Part shown: positions 41,828 through 50,312 of the stretch, piece after piece
Layout of the letters: the number at the start of each line of letters is the position of its first letter
How positions within the stretch are numbered: the first letter of the stretch is position 1
Origin: Nocardia sp. NRRL S-836
GTDB lineage: Bacteria; Actinomycetota; Actinomycetes; Mycobacteriales; Pseudonocardiaceae
Assembly: GCF_001279525.1 (NCBI RefSeq)
Contig: NZ_LGDY01000091.1
Location: 372,001-436,000, forward strand
Direction of reading: 5' to 3'
DNA length: 64,000 bases
Translations under genes and position numbers: made by a program
The notes under the pieces: generated by a model
Told to the model about the DNA's origin: nothing
What the model saw: only the letters and a program-made list of their open reading frames with translations
Database searches by the model: none

Positions 41828-42976
41828 ATGAAGTACTTTGCCGCGGTGCGGGAAACGAACACCGTGACGATCGTCTGCGGCACCAGGCCAGAACTGATCA
41901 AGCTGGCACCTCTGGTCGACCACCTCGGCGGCGCGTGCACCATGATCTACACCGGTCAGCACTACGACCGCTCGATGTACGCGCAGATCCGCAGGGAGGT
42001 ACCGGATCCCGGTGCCTTCCACGAGCTGTGCCTCGGCGGCCTGCGCCGCGGCGACCAGCTCGGCCGCGCGGTCTCCGGCGTCGACGAGGTGCTCGCCGCC
42101 GAGCGCCCGTCGGCGGTGGTCGTCCAGGGCGACACGACCTCGGCCCTGGCGGGCGCGCTGGCCGCCAACGCCTGCGACGTCCCGGTGGTGCACGTCGAGG
42201 CGGGCCTGCGCAGCTACGACCGCGCGATGCCGGAGGAGCACAACCGCGTGCTCATCGACCACCTCTCCGACCTCTGCTGCGCGCCGACGCCGTTGAACCG
42301 CCACAACCTGCTCGCCGAGGGCGTGGCCGACAGCCGGATCGTGGTCACCGGCAACACGGTGGTCGAGGCGCTCGCGCACGCGTTGCCGTCGCCGGAGGAG
42401 GAACGCGCGGCGCTGGCCGGTGCGGGCCTGACGCGCGACCGGTACGTCCTGGCCACGATCCACCGCCCGGAGAACGTCGACGACGCCGGGAACCTGGAGA
42501 CCATCCTGCGCGAGCTCGGCCGCCTCCCGCTGCCGGTCGTGCTGCCGCTGCACCCGCGCACCGCGCACCGGATCGCGGCGTTCGGCCTGGACGGGCTGCT
42601 GCGCGGCGTGCGGGTGCTCGAACCGCAGCCGTACCGCACGTTCCTGGCCCTGGCGCACGGCGCGGCCGTGGTCGTGTCCGACTCCGGCGGGATCCAGGAG
42701 GAGGTCAGCGTGCTGAAGCGGCCGGTGGTCGTGGTGCGGCGCAGCACGGAGCGGCCGGAGATCGAGGGCACGTTCGGCACGCTCGTCCCCCCGGGGCCGC
42801 GGGTCGGTGCCGCGGTGCTGGCGTGGCTGGAGGACGTGCCGGGGCAGCGGGCGGCGTTGCGGGAGATCCCGTCGCCGTACGGGTCCGGGTCGCCGTCGGC
42901 GCTGATCGCGGCCGCTGTCGGGAAGCTGCTCGGCAGCCGGCTCGGCGAACCGGTGGCCGCGGGGATGCTCGGTTAG
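41828..42976 (+). CDS. wecB: UDP-N-acetylglucosamine 2-epimerase (non-hydrolysing)
   Basis: A 382-residue GT-B-fold epimerase converting UDP-GlcNAc to UDP-ManNAc. Motifs: VCGTRPELIKLAPLV, TGQHYDRSM, VVQGDTTSALAGAL, VEAGLRSYDRAMPEEHNR, IHRPENVDD and VVSDSGGIQEE. It is divergent from the large polysaccharide operon and probably supplies ManNAc or a derivative to it. ATG 41828 is used; GTG 41801 and GTG 41864 are possible alternatives because ribosome sites are weak. Confidence 0.93.
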   Translation: MKYFAAVRETNTVTIVCGTRPELIKLAPLVDHLGGACTMIYTGQHYDRSMYAQIRREVPDPGAFHELCLGGLRRGDQLGRAVSGVDEVLAAERPSAVVVQGDTTSALAGALAANACDVPVVHVEAGLRSYDRAMPEEHNRVLIDHLSDLCCAPTPLNRHNLLAEGVADSRIVVTGNTVVEALAHALPSPEEERAALAGAGLTRDRYVLATIHRPENVDDAGNLETILRELGRLPLPVVLPLHPRTAHRIAAFGLDGLLRGVRVLEPQPYRTFLALAHGAAVVVSDSGGIQEEVSVLKRPVVVVRRSTERPEIEGTFGTLVPPGPRVGAAVLAWLEDVPGQRAALREIPSPYGSGSPSALIAAAVGKLLGSRLGEPVAAGMLG

Positions 42977-43038
42977 CGCGACAGTTCTCCGCGGTTGTAA
43001 AAGAGGACGTCCCTTTTCTGTCCTTTCTTTGTCTTTTT

Positions 43039-43070
43039 GCTGTTGCACGGCGAAATTGCCGTGCAACAGC
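43039..43070. promoter_or_regulatory. 13-bp perfect inverted repeat after a T-rich tract
   Basis: GCTGTTGCACGGC (43039-43051) and its exact complement (43058-43070) flank the loop GAAATT. A pyrimidine/T-rich stretch (about 43011-43038) lies on its left, so neither strand has the U-tract after the hairpin that an intrinsic terminator needs. It lies 68 nt upstream of the SH3-protein start and may be an operator or an RNA structure. Confidence 0.5.
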
Positions 43071-43105
43071 ACGCCCCGCTATCGCCGGGTCTTCCTAACT
43101 TGGTG

Positions 43106-43123
43106 CCGGGCGGAAAAGCCCGG
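43106..43123 (+). promoter_or_regulatory. Hairpin beside the ribosome site of the SH3-protein gene
   Basis: CCGGGC-GGAAAA-GCCCGG forms a 6-bp GC stem with a purine loop, ending 4 nt before the GGGAGG ribosome site (43128-43133). It could protect the mRNA 5' end or modulate initiation. No match to a riboswitch family I know. Confidence 0.35.
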
Positions 43124-43137
43124 ACGAGGGAGGACAC

Positions 43138-43458
43138 ATGATCGGCAGAACAATGGGCGCGGCGCTGCTGGCGACGGCCCTGCTCGGTGGGACGGCGGGG
43201 GTCGCGGCGGCCGCGCCGGAGGTGGGCACGCAGGCCGCACGCGGCTACGTCACCCAGGGGAACCTGCGCAAGGACCCGAACCTCAGTGCCGCCATCATCG
43301 TCACGATCTACAACCAGTGGGTGGACATCAACTGCTGGATCGACGCCGGCCCCAACGGTTTCGGGTCCAACAGGTGGTTCAAGGCGACCTACTACGGGCA
43401 GACCGGCTACCTCAGCTCGGGTGTGGTGTCGAGCCAGCCGTCGGTCGGCCACTGCTGA
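43138..43458 (+). CDS. Small secreted SH3-like domain protein
   Basis: A 106-residue exported protein. Signal peptide at about 1-27 (GVAAAA/PEV). The mature 79 residues match bacterial SH3 domains: GYVTQGNLRKDPN, IVTIYNQWVDINCWID and WFKATYYGQTGYLSSGVV. Two cysteines (in NCWID and at the C-terminal end) can form a disulfide. Such proteins bind peptidoglycan or act as small secreted modulators. Strong ribosome site GGGAGGACAC-ATG; terminator follows. Confidence 0.85.
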   Translation: MIGRTMGAALLATALLGGTAGVAAAAPEVGTQAARGYVTQGNLRKDPNLSAAIIVTIYNQWVDINCWIDAGPNGFGSNRWFKATYYGQTGYLSSGVVSSQPSVGHC

Positions 43459-43465
43459 CCCGCGC

Positions 43466-43496
43466 GGGACCGGCGCCTGCCCCGGGTGCCGGTCCC
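43466..43496 (+). terminator. Terminator-like hairpin after the SH3-protein gene
   Basis: GGGACCGGC (43466-43474) pairs with GCCGGTCCC (43488-43496) around a GC-rich loop, 7 nt after the stop. No U-tract follows, as is common in high-GC actinobacteria. Confidence 0.55.
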
Positions 43497-43604
43497 GGTG
43501 CGGCGGCGAGCTCCGCTGGAATTCATCACGACCGGCAATGTTGCCGAAATGATTGCCGGATTGCTCGATATCGTGCGGTGAAGCTCTCGTGCGACACTGC
43601 CGGA

Positions 43605-45080
43605 ATGAGCGGCCGGCGCACCCGTCGAAGACAGGCGTGGTTGTTGCGCGCGAACCGAGTTCTCGGTCACGACGACGAGTTCCGGTCCGCGCGGAACTTC
43701 GCCAGAGCATTTCGGACCGACGGGGACCGCGCGCTCGCGCCGTCGCAGATCACCCGCTGGGAGAAGGCCGAGTCGGCCGCCGACGGCTCGGTGCTCAGCC
43801 GGTACGAGGTCCTCCTGCGGCTGCCCGGCCAGTCGCTGACCGCGTCGTACGAGGCAGCGCGCCGGTTCCTGAACGAGGAGAGGCCGGCCGACGGTCTCGC
43901 GGCGGTGCCGGACGCCGAGCTGCACGAGCTGATCGACCGGGCGTGCACGCCGGGCGCGATGTGCGGGGCGGACTGGCGGGTCTTCACCCGTGCGGTCGCC
44001 GGACGCCCGGACCTGCTGCTGCACCCACCGGGCACCTGGCGCGTGATCGCGGAGAACCTGCTGGGCGAGCTGGTGGTCGCCGAGCGGACGGCGTGGCTCG
44101 TTCGCCAGGAGGCCATGAGCAGGCTGCTCGAACACCGGGCCAGTGCCCGACACGCCTTCGAAGCGTGCGTCGGCATGGCGGACGACCGGGCGAACCCCGT
44201 CTGCATCGAGCCGATCTCGCTGCTCGACGCGAGCACGTTGCCGGAAGCGAGCGGGTACGTGCTCGCGCAGCTCCGCAACCCCGACAGCGTCCGCGCGCTG
44301 CACGGCGCTCTGCTGGCAGCGGTGGCCAAGGTCCGCCGCGGTCACTTCACGGCAGCCGCGACCGCGGAGCTCAAGCACCTGGCCGCGGCGTTGCCGCTCG
44401 GCGTGGACGACCACCCGCTGGTCGGTCCGATGGCCGCCGAGCTCGCTCACGTCCTGCGCCTGCCGGGGACGTCCGCTCCCGCTGCGCAGAGCCAGGTCTG
44501 CGTCCGTCTCGCGCTCACCGCGCAGGCCCGGCTGCCGTCCGCCGGACCGGGCGTGGACGAGGTGCTGGTCGAGCTGGTCTCGGAGGCGATGTTCAGCCGC
44601 AACCCCGACGAGCGGCTCTACGCGGCGGCGCTCATCACCGCCACGCCGTACGGGCACCCGCTCGCGGTCGCGGTCACCGAGTGGCTCGCCGCGGGCGACC
44701 TGCGCGACGAGCTGCTGCTCGAACGAGGTCTCGGGCTGCTCAACAAGCTGGGCGCACCCACCCACCGCGTGCTGGTCCGCTCCCTGCTGCTCGATCCGGC
44801 GCTGTCCGCCCGCAACCGGCACGCCGCCGCCTGGGCCGCCACGCACAGCCCCGGCAGGATCGGGGCGGACGAATGGCGCGCGGTCGTCGGCACCCAGACC
44901 GCGCTGGTCCGCACGCGGCCGTCGCCGCTGGACGACGACATCCTGCGCGGCCTCGTCCACAGCATCGGCACGGACGCCCACCCGGAGCTGCTCCGCGAGC
45001 TGCACGCGGATTCCCGCCTCCCGGCACAGGTGCGCGACCTGGCCGCGTGGTGGCTGAGGAGGGAGCCGAGGCAGGTGTAG
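43605..45080 (+). CDS. XRE-type regulator with large helical C-terminal region
   Basis: A 491-residue protein. The N-terminal 75 residues look like an HTH/XRE domain (RSARNFARAFR, ALAPSQITRWEKAESAADGSVLSRYEVLL). The long remainder is Ala/Leu/Arg-rich helix, with repeated HEAT- or TPR-like units (for example ELLRELHADSRLPAQVRDLAAWWL). Pseudonocardiales and Streptomyces carry many such HTH-plus-helical-repeat regulators of unknown target. ATG 43605 is chosen from the HTH alignment; the leader lacks a good ribosome site. Ends 3 nt before the convergent reductase gene. Confidence 0.7.
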   Translation: MSGRRTRRRQAWLLRANRVLGHDDEFRSARNFARAFRTDGDRALAPSQITRWEKAESAADGSVLSRYEVLLRLPGQSLTASYEAARRFLNEERPADGLAAVPDAELHELIDRACTPGAMCGADWRVFTRAVAGRPDLLLHPPGTWRVIAENLLGELVVAERTAWLVRQEAMSRLLEHRASARHAFEACVGMADDRANPVCIEPISLLDASTLPEASGYVLAQLRNPDSVRALHGALLAAVAKVRRGHFTAAATAELKHLAAALPLGVDDHPLVGPMAAELAHVLRLPGTSAPAAQSQVCVRLALTAQARLPSAGPGVDEVLVELVSEAMFSRNPDERLYAAALITATPYGHPLAVAVTEWLAAGDLRDELLLERGLGLLNKLGAPTHRVLVRSLLLDPALSARNRHAAAWAATHSPGRIGADEWRAVVGTQTALVRTRPSPLDDDILRGLVHSIGTDAHPELLRELHADSRLPAQVRDLAAWWLRREPRQV

Positions 45081-45083
45081 CGG

Positions 45084-46031
45084 TCAGGGCACGAGCACGA
45101 TCCGGCTCTGGGCGCTGCCCGCGGCCTGCCGCTGCCAGGCGGTGGTGACGTCCCGCAGCGGCACGGTCTCGTGGTCCACCGCGAGCACGCCCTGCGCCGA
45201 CCACCGTGCGACGGCCGTGATGGCGTCAGCCCGTTGCGGTCGGGTCAGCTCGTTGTTGGTGTAACCGGACAGCCGCAACGACCGCCCGCGCAACGTGGAC
45301 GAGCTGACCGGGCACGTCTCGGAGGCCGACCCGCCGAGGTTGACCCACCGGCCACCCGGCCGGAGTGCCTGGGTGGCCGCCGCGGCAGGGGCGCCGAACA
45401 GCGGGTCGAGCAGCAGGGCGGCGTCCGGTGCGGCGGCGGTGAAGCGGGCGGCCAGTTCGGCGAAGTCGGTGGTGTCCAACGAGACCACCGCGTCGGCGCC
45501 CGCGGCCAGCCCGCGGGCGTGGCCGGTCGCGGACCGGGCGGCGGCGACCACGCGGACGGCGCCGGCGATGCGGGCCAGCTGGATCGCGGCCTGGCCGACC
45601 GCGCCGGTGCCGAGCACGATCACGCACTCGCCGGGCGTCAGCTCCCCGCGCCACGTCAGGGCCTGGTGTGCGGCGACGGCGGACAGGCCGAGTGCGGCGA
45701 GGGCGACCGGGTCGACGTCGTCCGGCAGCGGGACGAGGTCCTCCTCGAACGCCGGTGCCTTCCCGGCCATGCTGCCGTCGCCCGGCGCCATGCCCGCGGT
45801 CGTCGGGAACCAGACCGTGCGGCCGTCGACCGTCCCGACACCCTGCACGCCGGGCACGTACGGCACCGCGGGAACACCGAAGTACGAGGTTCCGCTGGCG
45901 CACAACAGGTCCAGCGGTGTGATCGGCGCGGCGAGCACGTCGACGAGCACCTGACCGGGTGCCGGGGACGGCTCGTCGCGCTCGGCGAGCGACGGCGGCT
46001 GACCGGGACGGCCGACTACCGCGGCGCGCAC
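45084..46031 (-). CDS. Medium-chain reductase, quinone oxidoreductase-like
   Basis: A 315-residue NAD(P)H-dependent oxidoreductase of the zinc-free MDR type. GroES-like N-terminal domain (about 1-110; PGQVLVDVLAAPITPLDLL, PYVPGVQGVG) and Rossmann domain with VIVLGTGAVGQAAIQLAR near 150. Zinc-ligand cysteines are absent. It may reduce an enone or quinone-like intermediate after ring cleavage; maleylacetate-type reduction is normally done by a different family. GTG 46031 overlaps the dioxygenase gene by 16 nt. Last gene of the IclR-linked operon. Confidence 0.85.
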   Translation of the reverse strand: MRAAVVGRPGQPPSLAERDEPSPAPGQVLVDVLAAPITPLDLLCASGTSYFGVPAVPYVPGVQGVGTVDGRTVWFPTTAGMAPGDGSMAGKAPAFEEDLVPLPDDVDPVALAALGLSAVAAHQALTWRGELTPGECVIVLGTGAVGQAAIQLARIAGAVRVVAAARSATGHARGLAAGADAVVSLDTTDFAELAARFTAAAPDAALLLDPLFGAPAAAATQALRPGGRWVNLGGSASETCPVSSSTLRGRSLRLSGYTNNELTRPQRADAITAVARWSAQGVLAVDHETVPLRDVTTAWQRQAAGSAQSRIVLVP

Positions 46032-46882
46032 GGTTGCAGCACGAAGTCGTAGCGGGCCTCGGTCCACGGCACCGCGCACGTGCCGCCGTCGGGGGTGGGG
46101 CCGGGCTCGCGCGGTGTGAAGGCGACGACGAGCTCCTGCTTGGTGCCGAAGACGACGTCGCTGTCGAGGTACTCGGCGCCCTCCTGGAACAGGTGCGTGA
46201 TCAGCGGCTCGAAACCGTCGGCGGTGAGCAGGAAGTGGACGTGGGCCGGGCGGAAGTGGCTGATCCCGGTCTGCCCGACCAGCGAGCCGACCGGGCCGTC
46301 CATCGGGATCGAGTACCCCTTCGGCGCGATGGTGCGCACGCAGTACGCGCCGTCCTCGCGCGCACGGTACTTGGCGCGCAGACGGGCCTCGTCCACGTCG
46401 AGCTGCGCCTCGTACGCGCCGTCGGCGTCGGCCTGCCAGACGTCGAGCACGGCACCGGCGACCGGTGTGCCGTCGAGCGAGCGCACGGTTCCGGTGAGGT
46501 AGAGCGGAGTTCCGGCGACGCCGTCGGACATGTCGCCGCCGAAACCGAGCTCGGGGGAGCCGTCGACGTGGAACGGGCCGAGCACCGTGGCCGGGGTCGC
46601 GCCGGGGGAGAAGCGGTGGTTCAGCTGCACCACCAGCATGCTCAGGCCGAGCACGTCGGAGGCGAGGATGAACTCCTCGCGCTTGGCGTCGCTGATCTGG
46701 CCAGTGGCCGTGAGCCATCCGATGGCGGCCGTCCACTCGGCCTCGGTGAGCCGGACCTCGCGGGCGAAGTCGTGCAGGTGGCGGACGAGCGCGGTCATCA
46801 GCTCCGCGGTGCGCGGGTCCTTCGCGGTGGCCCAGCGCTGCTGGGCGAGAGCGGTGATGTTGTCCTCGGTGACGAGCTGCAT
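46016..46882 (-). CDS. Intradiol ring-cleavage dioxygenase (hydroxyquinol 1,2-dioxygenase-like)
   Basis: A 288-residue Fe(III) dioxygenase. An N-terminal helical dimerisation domain (about 1-100) precedes the beta-sandwich catalytic domain. Iron ligands by family pattern: Tyr157 in DGAYEAQ, Tyr190 in KGYSIPMDGPVG, His214 and His216 in RPAHVHF. Length and N-terminal domain fit catechol/hydroxyquinol 1,2-dioxygenases rather than the two-subunit protocatechuate enzymes. It opens a 1,2-dihydroxyaromatic ring to a muconate-type acid. The citryl-CoA-lyase-like gene upstream ends 3 nt before its start. Confidence 0.9.
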   Translation of the reverse strand: MQLVTEDNITALAQQRWATAKDPRTAELMTALVRHLHDFAREVRLTEAEWTAAIGWLTATGQISDAKREEFILASDVLGLSMLVVQLNHRFSPGATPATVLGPFHVDGSPELGFGGDMSDGVAGTPLYLTGTVRSLDGTPVAGAVLDVWQADADGAYEAQLDVDEARLRAKYRAREDGAYCVRTIAPKGYSIPMDGPVGSLVGQTGISHFRPAHVHFLLTADGFEPLITHLFQEGAEYLDSDVVFGTKQELVVAFTPREPGPTPDGGTCAVPWTEARYDFVLQPCAPR

Positions 46883-46885
46883 TGC

Positions 46886-47677
46886 TCACTCCTCGACGGG
46901 CGCGACGGACCTGGTGTTCGTGTCGACGGACAGGAAGATGGCGTTGGCAACGGGGTTGCGCAGCTCCTCGGCGAGCTGCCCGATCAACCCGGCGGTGCGG
47001 GCCAGCAACGCGAAGCCGCGCAGCAGCTCCAGCGGCAGGCCGAGGTCGGCGAGCACGGCGCCGCACGTGCCGGCTCCGTTGAGCGGCAGGCTCTTGCCGA
47101 GCACCTGCGGGTGAACACGGCCGATGGCGGCGAACAACGACAGGTGCGGGCCGGTCAGACCCTCCTCCGCGGCGATCTCGAACAGCCGGGGTGTGCGCGG
47201 GTCGCCGTTCTTGTGCACGTGGTGGCCCAGGCCGGGGATGCGGGCTTTCCCCTGTGCGCGCAGCGTTTCCAACGCCAGCGCGTCCCACCCGGCATCGTCG
47301 TCCGGTGGCTCGTGCGCGCTCACGACGGCGTTGAGGAACCGGCCGCAGTCCTCGGTGACGCCGAGGAACCGGGAACCGCCGCCGAGCAGCCCGGCCGCGA
47401 GCGCGCCCTGCACGGAGTCGGGCGCGGACAGGAACGTGAGGCGGCTGACGATCGCGGTAGGCGTGAACCCGTGGTCGGCCAGCGCGGCGAGCACGGCCTC
47501 GAACAGCCGCGTCTCGCCGCGGCTCGGCCGCCGCTGGGTGGCGAGCCAGAACGCCAGCTCGCCGAACCCGACGGTGCCCATCACGTCCTGCGCGAGGTCG
47601 TTGCCCAGCAACGTGATCGTGTCGGGCGTCGACGCGCCGAGCGCGGTCTCGTAGGTCGGCCGCTCGTCGTCCGTCAC
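46886..47677 (-). CDS. Citryl-CoA lyase / citrate-synthase-family protein
   Basis: A 263-residue protein, much shorter than housekeeping citrate synthase (about 430) but typical of stand-alone citryl-CoA lyases in this family. The motif IPGLGHHVHKNGDPRTPRL (148-166) is the citrate-synthase active-site loop; NGAGTCGAVLADLGLP follows. It would cleave or form a C-C bond between an acyl-CoA and an oxoacid. GTG 47677 overlaps the CoA-transferase stop (GTGA). In this cluster it probably cleaves a CoA ester made by the CoA-transferase. Confidence 0.8.
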   Translation of the reverse strand: MTDDERPTYETALGASTPDTITLLGNDLAQDVMGTVGFGELAFWLATQRRPSRGETRLFEAVLAALADHGFTPTAIVSRLTFLSAPDSVQGALAAGLLGGGSRFLGVTEDCGRFLNAVVSAHEPPDDDAGWDALALETLRAQGKARIPGLGHHVHKNGDPRTPRLFEIAAEEGLTGPHLSLFAAIGRVHPQVLGKSLPLNGAGTCGAVLADLGLPLELLRGFALLARTAGLIGQLAEELRNPVANAIFLSVDTNTRSVAPVEE

Positions 47678-48801
47678 CGCTCCTCCTCCAGCCACGCGCG
47701 CAGCTCCGCGCCGTGCTCGTCCAGCTGCGGCGGCGGCAGCTCGTACACCGCGGGCGTCCGCGAGAACCGGATCGGGTGCCGGGTCGTCGGCACGTCCCCG
47801 ACCACGACGACCGGGTCGAGCCCGAACCGCTCGGCCATCGCGAAGCCGCCGTCGATGGTGTTGATCGGCCCGCACGGCACCCCGGCCGCGACGAGCAGGT
47901 CGAACCACTCGACCGCGCCACGGGTGCGCAACCGCTCCACCAGCACCGGCCGCAGCTCCTCGCGGTTGCGGGTGCGGTCGGCGTTGCGCGCGTACCGCGG
48001 GTCGTCGGGCACCTCCCGCAGGCCGAGGACCTCGCACAGCCTGCGGAACTGGCCGTCGTTCGCCGCCGCGACGATCAGGTCGTTGTCGGCGGTGGGCAGC
48101 GGCTCGTAGGGGAACACGCTGGGGTGCGCGTTGCCCATCCGGAACGGCACCACGCCACCGGCGACGTACGCGGAGCTGTGGTTCACCAGGCCCGTCAGCG
48201 CCGACGACAGCAGGTTCACCTCCACGAGCTGACCCTGCCCGGTGGCGTCGCGGTGCCGCAACGCCGCGAGGATGCCGATCACGGCGTGGTTTCCGGCCAT
48301 CACGTCGAACACCGAGATCCCGGCGCGGTAGGGCGGCCCGTCCTGGTCGCCGGTGAGGCTCATCAGGCCGGAGATCGCCTGCACCATCAGGTCGTAGCCG
48401 GGAACGTGCTTCCCCTCGCCGGAGCCGAAACCGGTGATCGACGCGTAGACCACCCGCGGGTTCGCCGCGCTGACGCTGGCGTGGTCGAGCCCGTACTTCG
48501 CGAGACCGCCCGGCTTGAAGTTCTCGATCACCACGTCCGCGCGGCGGGCGAGCTCGCGGCCGAGCGCGGCGTCCCCGGCGTCGCGCAGGTCCAGCGCGAT
48601 GGACCGCTTGCCGCGGTTGATCCCCAGGTAGTAGGTCGAGACGTCCTCGCGCACGGGCGGCATCCACGTCCGCGTCTCGTCGCCGGCGGGGCCTTCCACC
48701 TTGACGACGGTCGCGCCCAGGTCGGCCAGCAGCATGGTCGCGTACGGCCCGGCGAGCACGCGGGAGAAGTCGGCGACGAGCAGCCCGTCCAGCGGCGCCA
48801 T
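47674..48801 (-). CDS. Class III CoA-transferase (CaiB/BaiF family)
   Basis: A 375-residue enzyme. Family marks: DFSRVLAGPYATMLLADLGA, VKVEGPAGDETR, INRGKRSIALDLR, and VPGYDLMVQAISGLM with catalytic Asp137. It moves CoA between carboxylates, activating an organic acid without ATP. ATG 48801 overlaps the stop of the amidohydrolase gene (TGATG). Placement before a citryl-CoA-lyase-like gene suggests that it makes the CoA ester which that enzyme splits. Confidence 0.9.
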   Translation of the reverse strand: MAPLDGLLVADFSRVLAGPYATMLLADLGATVVKVEGPAGDETRTWMPPVREDVSTYYLGINRGKRSIALDLRDAGDAALGRELARRADVVIENFKPGGLAKYGLDHASVSAANPRVVYASITGFGSGEGKHVPGYDLMVQAISGLMSLTGDQDGPPYRAGISVFDVMAGNHAVIGILAALRHRDATGQGQLVEVNLLSSALTGLVNHSSAYVAGGVVPFRMGNAHPSVFPYEPLPTADNDLIVAAANDGQFRRLCEVLGLREVPDDPRYARNADRTRNREELRPVLVERLRTRGAVEWFDLLVAAGVPCGPINTIDGGFAMAERFGLDPVVVVGDVPTTRHPIRFSRTPAVYELPPPQLDEHGAELRAWLEEER

Positions 48802-50231
48802 CAGACGGACGTCCTGGTGTCGCCGCGGTACTCGGTGTAGGTGTAGGGGTTGTCCAGCACCTTCGCGGTGGGGATGTCCGGGTTCATGCCCTTCTGCCAC
48901 GCCTCCTCGCCCATCGTCGCCCGCAGGTGCTCGACGGTCCGCTCGACCTGGGAGCGGATCGCGGGCAGGTCCACGCCGACGAGCCGGTGGTCGCGCTTCA
49001 CGACCCGGCCGTCGACGAGCACAGCCTCCACATCGGACCGTTGCGCCTGGAACGCCACGTGCCCGTGCGGGTTGAGCAGCGGGAACATCGCGGGGGAGTG
49101 CTCGTTGCGCAGCAGCACCAGATCGGCCTTCTTGCCGACCTCGACGCTGCCGAGGTCGTCACGTCCCAACGCGCGCGCTCCGCCCATGGTCGCCCATTCG
49201 ACGACGTGCTCGGCTCGCAGCGACGAGTGCGTCACGGTGTCGTTCCGCGCGTGCGCCGCCATGTGCTCACGCGCCCGGTCGGCACCCAGCGTCGCGCGCA
49301 TCGCGGAGAACAGGTCACCGCTCCACCACACCGATGTGTCCATCGACAGCGACACCGGGATGCCGTGCGCGCGGATCGCCCAGGTGGGCGGGTAGCCCTG
49401 CCCGGCGCTCTGCTCGCTCTCGGTCGACACGGAGATCGACCCGCCGGTGGCCGCGATGCGGTGGTAGGAGTCGGCGGACAACGTCGCGGCGTGCACGTAG
49501 ATCGACTGCGGCGTCATGAAACCGTTGTCGTGCATCAGTCTGATGCCGTCGTCGTTCGTCGCACCCCACACGCCCGCATGCGTCGTCACGGGGACACCGA
49601 GCTCGCGTGCCACCTCGAACGCGGACCTTTCCGGGAACTCCGGGTCGCCGGTGACGTCGAACGCGAGCTGGAAGCCCAGCATGTCGTCGCCGGTGATGCG
49701 CCGCGAGACGAAGTCGCGGAACTCCGGCCTGGCGGTCCAGGAGGCGGGGCTGTCCTGGATGTTGCCGTAGGCCAGCACGAACCGGCCGGGAACGGCCCGC
49801 AACGCGTCCACGGCGGCGTCCGCGTGGTCGGTCGTCCGCAACCCGTGCGACCAGTCGACGGTCGTGGTGACGCCCGCGTCGAGGGCCTCCGCGGCACCGA
49901 GCAGGTTGCCGGCGTGGACGTCCTGCGGCCGGAAGGCCTTGCCCCACTCCAGGTAGTACCAGACGAAGTACTGCGTGAGCGTCCAGTCGGCGCCGTAGCC
50001 GCGCATCGCGGTCTGCCACAGGTGCCGGTGGGTGTCGATCATGCCCGGCATGACGACGCCGTTCGAGGCGTCGATCTCGTCGGTGCCGTCCGGGACCTGC
50101 AGCCCCGGCCCGATCGCGGCGATCCGGTCGCCGATGACGAGGACGTCGTGGCCGGCGAGCACCCGGCGTTGCCCGTCGATGGTGAGGACCGTGCCGTTCC
50201 GCAGGACAACAGGACGTCGTTCGCCGACCAT
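48801..50231 (-). CDS. Metal-dependent amidohydrolase (TRZ/ATZ-like, cytosine-deaminase superfamily)
   Basis: A 476-residue amidohydrolase. GMIDTHRHLWQT gives the metal-binding H68xH70; VTTHAGVWG, VHAATLSADS and SLSMDTSVWWSG supply the remaining His and Asp ligands expected for the barrel. It resembles deaminases/chlorohydrolases acting on heterocycles or amines (8-oxoguanine, N-methylhydantoin or s-triazine type). ATG 50231 with GAGGAGG upstream. First gene of the catabolic operon, downstream of iclR, with a palindrome at 50253-50266 just before it. Substrate unknown. Confidence 0.88.
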   Translation of the reverse strand: MVGERRPVVLRNGTVLTIDGQRRVLAGHDVLVIGDRIAAIGPGLQVPDGTDEIDASNGVVMPGMIDTHRHLWQTAMRGYGADWTLTQYFVWYYLEWGKAFRPQDVHAGNLLGAAEALDAGVTTTVDWSHGLRTTDHADAAVDALRAVPGRFVLAYGNIQDSPASWTARPEFRDFVSRRITGDDMLGFQLAFDVTGDPEFPERSAFEVARELGVPVTTHAGVWGATNDDGIRLMHDNGFMTPQSIYVHAATLSADSYHRIAATGGSISVSTESEQSAGQGYPPTWAIRAHGIPVSLSMDTSVWWSGDLFSAMRATLGADRAREHMAAHARNDTVTHSSLRAEHVVEWATMGGARALGRDDLGSVEVGKKADLVLLRNEHSPAMFPLLNPHGHVAFQAQRSDVEAVLVDGRVVKRDHRLVGVDLPAIRSQVERTVEHLRATMGEEAWQKGMNPDIPTAKVLDNPYTYTEYRGDTRTSV

Positions 50232-50252
50232 GGGGCCTCCTCGACCGGCATG

Positions 50253-50279
50253 CGGACAACCGTCCGTTGAATCGTCAAC
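50253..50279. promoter_or_regulatory. Predicted IclR operator before the catabolic operon
   Basis: CGGACAACCGTCCG (50253-50266) is a near palindrome, followed directly by a second inverted repeat GTTGA-ATCG-TCAAC (50266-50279). The first matches the palindrome upstream of iclR itself at 51209-51222. Position 22 nt upstream of the amidohydrolase start fits control of that operon. Confidence 0.6.
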
Positions 50280-50312
50280 CTTCGCCCGGCGCCGCGTCAA
50301 CCCCCGGCTCGG

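Noticed and set aside
43039..43070. Intrinsic terminator after wecB
   Set aside because: The T-rich tract precedes the hairpin on the plus strand and becomes an A-tract after it on the minus strand, so neither direction gives a U-tract after the stem.
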